The notes beneath the pieces were generated by a model, which did not search any database, was not told where the DNA came from, and saw only the letters and a program-made list of their open reading frames with translations. 64,000 nt of DNA from Sycon ciliatum (lineage: Eukaryota > Porifera > Calcarea > Leucosolenida > Sycettidae). Below, in pieces: positions 55,628 to 64,000 of this stretch. The stretch is from NCBI RefSeq assembly GCF_964019385.1, contig NC_088645.1, forward strand, positions 19,891,158-19,955,157, in the 5' to 3' direction. Within the stretch, counting starts at the first letter, position 1; every line of letters begins with the position of its first letter. The translations under genes and the position numbers were made by a program.

Positions 55628-56361
55628 GCGGTAACAATAATTGTGTCAAATTGGTTTGTCTCAGGAGAATTGCTGGTATCGTCGAATCAATGTTAGTATT
55701 CCATTAATGTTAAATATGGTGTGCGTGCATTCGAAAATAATTGGAGGTGCGATTTGAGACATGTGAGGCAAGGCTAGTGGGGGAGCTCCACTGAAAAACG
55801 CACGTATCGCAACAAGCATACCTCAAGGCATTGGAGAGTACGACTGCTCAGGTCTAAATGAAAGACGAAACAGAACAAGACGCCAATTGTCAGACAAAGG
55901 TTAACTCGAGTGCTGGCGTGACTTATGCACGAGGCTCGGCAACTCGCCAAGACACGTGATTATAGTGTAGGAGCGGACCTGGGATACACACGTCAGGCAC
56001 ATGGATAGGTACTAGGTACACTGAATGAAAGGAGTTCTGTTACACATACACGTATGACCGCCCACCAGTTTACCACTGCCCATCATGGGCTTTACATTGC
56101 TGTCTGCTGATAGTCGTCACGTGGTCTATGCAGGAATACGATGCGAAGTACACTTACATGTACCTTTTACGCTAAAAATAATTTATTTGGAAGTGTGCAG
56201 TTATGAGGAAGCAATCCTCCACCAAGTCATGAGATCGTACTTGACTTCGAACTAGTGAACGTTCTCGGAGGCATCATGTAAATATGGGCAGCCATTTTTT
56301 CGGGCCAAACCGAAAAGCTCAAACTTGCCTTACGGGTGTTAATTATTCTGTGTGCCGCTAT

Positions 56362-56414
56362 AATTCCAAGGCTAATGTTGTCATAGTTATTATGACAACA
56401 TTAGCCTTGGAATT
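56362..56414. repeat. 53-bp perfect palindrome (24-bp arms)
   Basis: AATTCCAAGGCTAATGTTGT plus CATA, a 5-base centre, then the exact reverse complement. No flanking duplication. Its perfection implies recent origin. Confidence 0.9.
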
Positions 56415-56671
56415 CTGAATATTGTCACATGGCATTGCATGTGCGGGAAGTAAAAGTTCGGATTTCCGCATAGTGACTTCCTTGTGACTTCAGAGAATGT
56501 TGGTCGTGTGTGATTAAAGATTTCATTTGCTTTGAGATATGTTGCAACATAAGTCATGCGTGACCGTTCCATTAGTCTCCAGAGCATGGACGTACATTAT
56601 GATCACACATGCATCTATCTGCCCTCCCCATCTCATACTAGAACATGCAGTCGTGCAGTCATGTCATGAGA

Positions 56672-56753
56672 CGAGGGAGTTACATAAACCGGTTTGTCTA
56701 CAACTCCCTGCTCTCATCCGGGGAGCTGCATACACCGGGTGTACAACCCCCTG
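56672..56753. mobile_element. double ultra-short palindromic insertion
   Basis: Two adjacent palindromes of 39 bp (GAGGGAGTTACATAAACC ... ACAACTCCCTG) and 35 bp (CGGGGAGCTGCATACACC ... GTACAACCCCCTG) are separated by 8 bp, CTCTCATC. The outer flanks CATGAGAC (56665-56672) and GATGCGAC (56754-56761) agree at six of eight bases. Diverged members of the CAGGGAG family, perhaps one inserted beside the other. Confidence 0.55.
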
Positions 56754-57119
56754 GATGCGACCGTGCTTGAACAGTTCACTGCAAATAATTATAATTATCC
56801 CCTCAGTACCATGACTTCGCACACTGACTCCACTCCCAGAACAACATTCAACGCCGTGATTTGAAAACCGGTCAATTAGTATTCACTTGGAAAGGGTTAA
56901 CGTTATGGTATCCAGGTAAGTTTTGTTGAGAAGTAGGGAAAAAGACAGGGAAAAAATAAATGTTGAGATATACAGGATGAGTGTGGTTCTAGGTGAGAAG
57001 GTAGCCGTAAGTGGCATAGGGGGATAGAGAGAAGGGGAGAGAAATAAAAAGGCAGATATTGAGTCCGTTGAGCAGCCGTTTCTGGTCCATCACTTCCCAT
57101 GGGTCCGTAGGAATCCCAC

Positions 57120-57566
57120 TCACTGGCTGACGGTAACAGTGATCCTGTTCAAAGGTCCTGACGTGCACTGAAACACGACTGTGTACTCGCGTGGACCGTC
57201 ACGGATGCGCTTGGTGATGGGCTCATAGTTGAAGCTGCGCATCTCAGTCCAAACCTGCATGGGAGGTTCGCAGCCAACGTTGATCTTGTTCTCGCTCCCA
57301 TTGTTGTAGAAGGCGATCGTCAGCAGTTTCCCATCGTCGGCAAACGAATAGCTGACGTATCCGGAGCAATTGGAGAAGGTGGCCTCCTCCTTTTTGCCGC
57401 AGCAGGTGACGTCCACAACTTGACCTGGATGAATGCGGACTGGCCATTTATCACCACTAAGCTGGCCCTCGCGATAGACGGCATCACGATACAAGAAGTC
57501 AGCGGACGTTTCGTTCTTGATGGTTAGCTGCACTTCGTGCTGGCTAGGGGGTGAAACGAATTCCAT
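57120..57566 (-). CDS. actinoporin/lectin-fold-like protein, copy 3
   Basis: A single exon of 148 residues starting MEFVSPPSQHEVQLTIKNET. The blocks match copy 2 almost one for one: SADFLYRDAVYREGQLSGDK, WPVRIHPGQVVDVTCCG, CSGYVSYSFADDGKLLTIAF, NVGCEPPMQVWTEMRSFNY, RIRDGPREYTVVFQCTSG, ending TVTVSQ. All five cysteines are conserved. No signal peptide. Closest relative in the window is copy 2. Fold assignment is by pattern; the molecular role is not known from sequence. Confidence 0.87.
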   Translation of the reverse strand: MEFVSPPSQHEVQLTIKNETSADFLYRDAVYREGQLSGDKWPVRIHPGQVVDVTCCGKKEEATFSNCSGYVSYSFADDGKLLTIAFYNNGSENKINVGCEPPMQVWTEMRSFNYEPITKRIRDGPREYTVVFQCTSGPLNRITVTVSQ

Positions 57567-58495
57567 TTTAGAATTGGTGAGGGTGTAAAAATCTAAGCAG
57601 GAGAAAACAGTTTAGTGCTTTCTTCAAAGTTGTGGTGCTGGTGAAGCTCAACCGCGCCCGTTTTATAGCTGTGTCCAATGTACTAGTCCTGGCTGGAGTT
57701 AAGCTTTCCTTGATTGTGTTTCGCCGCGTCTCCTCGCTATTGTACAGCCGTCCGCGATTAGAAGATGCATCGCAATATGCTCACTCGTACGAAGTCAGAC
57801 AACGTGCGTCCTGCACACTTGACGTGCTAGGTGGTACCTCTTACCTCTAATTGTTGAGCGGACAGAAGTTGTGGGGATTTGGTTAGCCTGGGATGTATCT
57901 CGTAGATTAACTGCAGATTGCTCGAGGGAAAATCGCAACCTAGATTGTGTTACGTATTATTACAGAAGTCGGTACTTTCCTGAGTTGTAACTTGTAAGTG
58001 TCACGATCAACTTGTGAATTCCAAAATTGCATTGCCCTGCTAGAACAATAGGGATGGACCACAACTATCGAATAAACGTGAGAGTGAGGGTCTTGGCTGA
58101 GACGATAATAGATTGTGGGGGCGTATAGGGCTAACTTGAAATACGTGGTACCAAGTAAGCAGAACACAACAGCTAGTATTGACCGTACATGTATTGTATG
58201 TATTACTGTAACCAAAGTAACCGAAGTAACCGAAGTAACCGAGTCCATGTAGACCATCCCCATGTTATTATTATTTTTATTTTGTAGTGTGCGTTGATTT
58301 TGTTACTCTCTCGTTTCCCCTCCCTTTACTTCTTTTTATCGCCGTGGTTGGCAATCACCCACTCTGTTAACATTGGCCGGTGTTTCCACCGAGTCTTGAG
58401 ATGTTGTAATAAATAAATTAATATGGAAATTGTGGGCACAAGTTATGGGATCGAGTCCACCAACTAAAACAGATTTTGAACAGTCAGATGTGCAC
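57567..58495. other. no gene; TATA box of copy 3, then unique sequence
   Basis: Apart from the promoter at 57661, it contains four copies of GTAACCRAA at 58206-58240. Confidence 0.45.
57661..57668 (-). promoter_or_regulatory. TATA box, copy 3
   Basis: The minus strand reads CACAGCTATAAAACGGGCGC, about 98 bp before the start codon. Confidence 0.8.
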
Positions 58496-59225
58496 AATCT
58501 AGCACAAAACTGACAAGGCGTACTGAGACATTCCATGGCATGAAAATCGGCTTGAGTATAGTGCTAACCAACGGCCTTCCAACTTGGAAGGTTCATGGAT
58601 ATTAGTGTTAATTCCAAAGAGGGGAAGGCGAGCGCCATCAAGCCGAGCACAAGCTACATACCAAGGCTTCATAGAATGCTGGCCTGGTATGATGACGGGC
58701 CGGCAAGACCAGACAGAGTGTCAAACCACAATCCGACAACGCAAAGCAACAATCACCCCACTTGGGAGGCTCAATATTATCAGAGCAGAAAACATGAAGG
58801 GGAAGCTTCGGGAGGACGAATTGTAACAAACCGAACGCCAGTATCCTGCACTACTGTACTTAGTTGATGACAATGATGGACTAACTATTTGGAATAGCAT
58901 GTATAGTATCCCACAACTTCGGGGTTCATATGAAAATATGGACCCCCAAGTTGGATGATTGTTGCTTTGCGTTGTCAAATTGAGGTTCGACCGTTCTGTC
59001 TGATCTTGCCGTCCCGTCATCATACCAGGCCAGCATTCCATGAAGCCTTGGAATGTAACTTGAGCTCTGCTCGATGGCGCTCGTCTTCCCATCTTTGGAA
59101 TTAGCACTAATATCCATGAACCTTCCAAGTTGGAAGGTCACTGGTTAGCGCTATCGAGCAGTGCTCAAGATGACGTTCATGCCGTGGAATGTCCCAGTAC
59201 TCCTTGTAAGGTTTGTGCTAGATTA
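58496..59225. mobile_element. foldback element, second member of the family (~730 bp)
   Basis: Arms of about 300 bp (58496-58790 and 58940-59225) are inverted copies, roughly 85% identical by eye. They share AATCTAGCACAAA, GTACTGAGACATTCCA, CCTTCCAACTTGGAAGG and CTGGCCTGGTATGATGACGG. The sequences around CACAAAACTGACAAG, TACTGAGACATTC and CCTTCCAACTTGGAAGG are also present in the foldback at 4484-5028. Both arms stay open in the same frame (SYIPRLH-MLAWYDDG), a hint that the arm came from coding DNA. Confidence 0.82.
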
Positions 59226-62200
59226 TAGAACAAGAGCATCAGAGACTTGGCCACAGGTGGTAGCTGCAGTGTGAGCACAATTATGGGCGCGCAAGGTAAA
59301 GCGATCTCGCAGAAGAGGACTAGCAAGTCCATTCAGGCAGCGGTAAACAAAAACATAGATTTAGAAGTTGAGGCGTTTCTCAAGAGTGTACAAGCCATGT
59401 GCATCGCCATACCATCCACCTTTACTGGTCTCCACGGGAATCAGCTACAAACATGTATTTGTCTGTGGAAATCCACTTACTGAACAGTATAGCAGCACCC
59501 GTGCCTGCTTGTGTGTGTTTTTTTGCGCGCTTGCGTGCGTGAGCGGGTGTATGTGTTTCTTTATGTGCGAGAATGGATAATCGCTTAGACGCGCAGTGCA
59601 CCATACGTTTTTCTACTGATTAATTCTGGGCTGATAGTATGACTGACAATGTGATAGTGAACGTCAGCTGTGGTCCAAATCAGAAGTTCACACAGTGCGA
59701 GACGATGGGATTTCCATCCTTGTGGGATCGCAATCATTATGGTTGTCCCCCCCCCCTATGATTTCACGCCCTAACGTCTCGCCATGCACGAACCCATCTC
59801 ATCCCATGAATGACACACATTATGACTATTGTGTTGAATCTGCAGGTATCTCCGCTTCATCATCTGCATAATAAATCTACTGATCTTGGATACATCGATC
59901 ATGCTGCAACATGAGCCGTCGGATGCGAAAAGAGACCTATCGCAGTCAGCTAAGCACTGGAGAAAACCCGTTTGAATGGTTCAATGTCTGGCTCTTTAGG
60001 TGCCATATGGTACTGATCTCGGATATAGTGTCATTGTGATCATGTCAATATCATACTGGTCCATCACAAGCACATGATCCCTCCAGCTGCATTCACATTT
60101 AACTACTGAATACTGTGAGGAACCCCTGGTTGCCGAGAGAATGCAGCACTAGCTCAACTGTGTCCGTTCCAGTGCATCAAGTCTAGTACTGGGACTAGCC
60201 ATCTTGCATTAGAGTTGCTTGGCTGGCTGGTACCATCCGTCTCACATGCACCACACTGTCAAGCCACAGACATAACAAATCAGCAGCTGTCTACACAAAT
60301 CATGGCTTTCTCTCGCCATCTGGTGCAGGTAACCTTCTGGCCAGACCTGATACGATCACACAGTAAACTCTCAGGAACAATGTTCATACCCCTTTACAAG
60401 TGCATGCGTGCGTGCAAACCAAACAGACACTGGTCCTATTGTGCGTGTTGGTGTTGGTGATATGATCACACGATATCGCGAATCCATTATACGTCCTCAT
60501 TGACAGGTCAATTCTCCACCGAGGGCTCACGTTCTTCACGATCAACTATAGGAAATCTAGGCGTGCTAATGGACTCGTGCTGAAATCATTATCTCACCGG
60601 CTCCGTTACTCCCAGATGCCAGGCTAAGAAAAGAGTTACTAGCTTCTTCTTGGAATCAGGAGGGATCAAGGCCAGGTGTGGACACATCGATAAGAAAAGT
60701 GCAGTACAATGAGGTTGGCTTGTTGATTGACGGATTCGGTATCAATAGCACAGAACGTCCTTTAGGGGGAGAACAGGAATACCTCACTATCTGAACCTCG
60801 CTCCAATTACATAATACGTCATGCAAAATGACACTACACTGGAGACGGGTGGGCTGTTGTGAAACGTTCTGAATTAGTGCGTGGTATGGTTAGATTAGCC
60901 CCACAACAAGCTCAGCGCTCCCGCCTCCAGTAGCTACATGTATAAGTGCTGTACCAACACATGGATTTGCTCAGCTACATGTGTACATGACGTGATACAT
61001 ACGCGTGTTCATTAGCAGATAGAACTAGTTCGGAGAAGAACGGGATTAATATTTTAACTGATGCGAGAGCTAAACCGTCCCGATATAAGAGGTAAATGTG
61101 TCGTGCTCTCTACGGGGGAGCTCGCGCTTTCCCTGCCTACTGAATTCTCGCGGACTTACTCAAGACAGCCATGAAGAGCACAGGAAAGTCCATCGAATAT
61201 TCCACTCGGGAAACATGCAAGAAGGCCCCATTCCCTCCCCGATCAGCAGTATTTCGGAGAATTCAGCGTTAACTAGTTGAGCTTGAGTTGGCTTATGAAA
61301 TGTGTGCTCCCAAAACACTCCATCATGTAGTGTTCACTGAACCAAAACATCACTAGTTTTACACCAAAGTTACTTTGACAGTCCGTTGCCAGTCTGACAA
61401 ACACCTTTCGAGCTCCAGACAGCAGCTTGGGTCAGTATGTCAGTGTCGCTCATGTATGTGCAGTAAAAGAAGATATGCCGCGTGATGTCAGTCTTTGCCG
61501 GTTATTAGTGGAACTTGTCTACTGACTCTTTTGTCCGAGACAAACAATGATGCACCACACATCAAGTATGCTCTGACTGCCAGTGGGGTCATGTTCCAAC
61601 CTTTTTTTTCATACCAATTGAACGCTTGCATTGGGGCCACATCCGTGGGTATATGCAACCCCTGATTTACAAAGGAACCGTGGCCCGGTATGCATGCAGA
61701 TAGCTTCCGATACAAAAAAAGAGTCACGACCGGGTGTGTGTTTTAAAAGTAAGTAGCGGGTTGACAAGGGGGCCGCAGCGGCGCGTGTAGGCAATTCCAG
61801 GTTGCCTGATTGGCATGAAAGACAGGGGTGTTTGGTTCCATCTCCGCCCAGTAATCCCTATTTTTGCCCTCCAAATATTTGCGTCATGCATTCAGCCCGA
61901 GCTGATGATTGGCATTACACTTAGGGAGGTTAAAATACACGTTATTTCTGACATGACGCGCAATTTCACGTCAAATTTGGCGTAAAACTCCAAATTTCGA
62001 AGCGAGCTGCAGGTCATTCCCGTTGTTTTCCCACGCGCGAGCCAAATAAGCGGTGAGCTGAAATTTTGCGTCTCGTCAGAAATAACGTGCGTCTTACCCT
62101 CTCTATTGGTGTTATACATGCAAGTCACGCTCCCTGGTAAACACAGAGCAAGGCGTTCATCCTCATACTGACTTCAGGCTATCCAAAATCGGATTATGGA

Positions 62201-62432
62201 AGAGGCGGAAACAGGATCGGCAAGGAAAGAAGGCACTGAATCATACAAAGCATGTGATGGGAATAGAACAGCAATCGCAAACAGAGTCGTGTGCTGAAAA
62301 GAATTGCATAATGACTAAAACCGAGCAATGCTACACGGGACCTGCATGTCAGTCACGAGGAATATCATCACTCAACGTATCCTGCAAAAGATAATTCTGA
62401 GGACGCAGAGGTGTTTCATGACTGGTTGGAGC
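59226..62432. other. no gene recognised
   Basis: About 3.2 kb with no convincing frame. Features: poly(C) at 59748-59756 and a poly(A)/T-rich hairpin region around 61905-62100, in which two stretches, CACGTTATTTCTGAC and GTCAGAAATAACGTGCG, are inverted copies. Confidence 0.45.
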
Positions 62433-62867
62433 TTACAGTTTTCTCAAAGTTGCTTTGACGAGGTTGGCCTGGCCTTTGGTACAGGAAATGGTTACCTCAA
62501 CCGTCTGGTCGCCGAACTTAAACGGCTGGGTATAGGGTTGGTACTTAAAGCTGCTCTGGCTGTGGAAGATACTCATAGCGGGGTTGGTGCCCGCTGCCAC
62601 TTTGTTCTCCTTGTCGTCGCACGTGAAGGCAATGGTGAGAGTGCCGGGTCCCATGCTGTACGATACGTATCCAGCGCAGCTTCCGTCTTCTGTTGGTTGG
62701 TCCGTCCCGAAGCTCAGAACAGCTATTTTACCACCACAGTCGATGAGGCGCGGCCACTCGGCATCGTCTTCGACTTTTCCATGAACGTAGTAATCCCCAT
62801 CGAAATTCATTGAGAACCCAGAGTTGTTCTCAATAGTCACCTGCACCGGGTGTGATATTGCAGCCAT
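62433..62867 (-). CDS. actinoporin/lectin-fold-like protein, copy 4 (divergent)
   Basis: A single exon of 144 residues starting MAAISHPVQVTIENNSGFSM. It keeps the family frame: DGDYYVHGKVEDDAEWPRLI, VLSFGTDQPTEDGSCAGYVS, YSMGPGTLTIAFTCDDKENK, FKYQPYTQPFKFGDQTVEVT, with a final basic strand ATLRKL. It lacks the adjacent cysteine pair and the RIRDG motif of copies 1-3, so it is the oldest branch. The central GYVSYSM-GTLTIAF block is the part closest to actinoporins. Same strand and same promoter spacing as its relatives; 4.9 kb from copy 3. The role is inference. Confidence 0.84.
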   Translation of the reverse strand: MAAISHPVQVTIENNSGFSMNFDGDYYVHGKVEDDAEWPRLIDCGGKIAVLSFGTDQPTEDGSCAGYVSYSMGPGTLTIAFTCDDKENKVAAGTNPAMSIFHSQSSFKYQPYTQPFKFGDQTVEVTISCTKGQANLVKATLRKL

Positions 62868-64000
62868 TTTTGAAGAATAGAAAGCTCCGTTTTCAACCTG
62901 CGCACAATATTACACGGCTCAGAAAAATTGAAGTAGTGAAGTGAAGCTCCAGGTACGCGAAGACAACGATTTATACTGCTCGGGCTTCAGCCATTTCATG
63001 CTCACTAAGAACCTCTTCGCTTGGGAATGCGACATCTGGACCTGTACCTGACGGCAGGCAATGATAAGCCGTCGTAGCTGGTAGACACAACATCTATGAA
63101 AGATATTGATATCGTGAAATTTACTCGTGAGGTGTCTAAAGGCAATACGACAAAGTGAGACACTAGTATTATTATCATGTCATCGTACTATCCTGTATAC
63201 TCGTGTTATGTCGCTTTGCCACTATGTACCATCAGCTGTTATGATTGCTGTATTCATCCATTTCCAGCAGTTCTATTTGTTGAAGTAAATAGTTGATATT
63301 TCGTGTGTTTTTAGGATTGTCTTATTACATTTATAATATTACTTTTGCGGCGAGTTTTGCCTATTCTGCAGTTGCACGCGTATGTTCACCTCATTGGCCT
63401 CACTCGTTCCTTATTTCTATTGTTCATTTGGCTTATGCGAAAAGTAGCCAAGCGTGCTTGGTGATATCAACGCGAACAAGCAAGAATACAGATGACTAGG
63501 AGTTATTTGTGTTGGGAGTCAAGCAGAGTACATGTACACTGGCCTTCTGAGCCGAAGCCGTGTATCGCCTTGAGACACCTACATGTAGATGTTAACTATC
63601 CAGCAACTGGGTGCAAGCAACCGACGCCTTGTAAACCTGCTACAGTTGGTCGACGGAGCGCCTGGCCCCACCACCATGGCTGCTGCATGTTCCCATTGCG
63701 TGCACCACATGGCTTTATTTTTTTAGTAAAATCCCTCATGGAGTTGTTAGGGTACGCGATATCACCTGAGTGCCCGAGTTGTAGTGCAAACTAGATGATT
63801 ATACTGCTCGATAAGCAGAGAAAGAGGATCGAAGAGACGATCAAGTAAACTGTTTTGCGACTTAGAACTCGATTTATGGACCCAATAAACCAAATGGTTG
63901 CAGAAGTGGTAAGGCTATTGTAAATTCGATGCATACTATCTCTGTTCGCAGTCCAGTCCAGTCCTGTCCGTGAATTTTTGGACCATCACATGTAGCAGAG
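62868..64000. other. no gene recognised to the window end
   Basis: After the copy-4 promoter nothing supports a gene. A plus-strand frame at 63492-63794 has no recognisable motif. Confidence 0.45.
62968..62977 (-). promoter_or_regulatory. TATA box, copy 4
   Basis: The minus strand reads CGAGCAGTATAAATCGTTG, about 105 bp before the start codon. Confidence 0.72.

Larger units (their letters stand above)
54864..57119. other. no gene; palindromes and a possible family relic
   Basis: Holds the 53-bp palindrome at 56362-56414, the double CAGGGAG-type palindrome at 56672-56753 and a short plus-strand stretch at 55568-55627 resembling the paralogue family. Otherwise unique. Confidence 0.5.

Noticed and set aside
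62128..62142. CACGCTCCCTGG as a CAGGGAG-family end
   Set aside because: No opposite end within 100 bp.

Overview
The window is nuclear DNA of an animal, most likely a marine invertebrate. Support comes from GT-AG introns in phase 0 or 2, a transgelin/calponin-type muscle protein pair, TATA-box promoters, very long dinucleotide microsatellites and a wide range of metazoan transposons. The species cannot be named from the sequence. A non-bilaterian such as a sponge or cnidarian fits the small gene sizes and the actinoporin/lectin-like genes, but this is inference.

Layout. Positions 1-11 kb are a transposon graveyard: Tigger/pogo transposase, Ty3-type gag, a LINE 3' fragment, a TA-flanked MITE, a foldback element, an internally deleted L2-like LINE and a hAT-type MITE, with long TG repeats. 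Positions 11.4-20.2 kb hold two tandem minus-strand three-exon genes for transgelin/calponin-like actin-binding proteins. The upstream copy (17219-20185) is complete with one calponin repeat. The downstream copy (11406-12882) keeps only the CH domain, and its decayed calponin repeat is still readable after the stop. Positions 21465-26954 are an almost intact ISL2EU-type DNA transposon with two convergent genes: a SAP-SWIM-YqaJ nuclease-like protein and a THAP-DDE transposase broken by one in-frame TGA. Positions 27-48 kb are mostly nested DNA transposon remains: several TA-flanked MITEs, a piggyBac-like element, a Mutator-like transposase split by another element, a Harbinger-like element with a Myb-like gene relic, and a large foldback. 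Positions 51.2-62.9 kb carry four minus-strand single-exon paralogues of 144-157 residues. Their beta-rich pattern recalls the actinoporin/fungal-fruit-body-lectin fold. Each has a TATA box about 100 bp upstream of its start codon.

The most unusual finding is a set of ultra-short palindromic insertions of about 20-50 bp. Several begin CAGGGAG and end CTCCCTG, and several are flanked by 7-8 bp target-site duplications. Two of them sit in opposite arms of the 47.5-48.2 kb foldback, so the other arm preserves the empty site in each case. Two more lie within 110 bp of each other at 14.66-14.82 kb with perfect 8-bp duplications. They look like a hAT-type mobile family reduced to little more than its termini.

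All calls come from reading the sequence and its conceptual translation; no database search was run.
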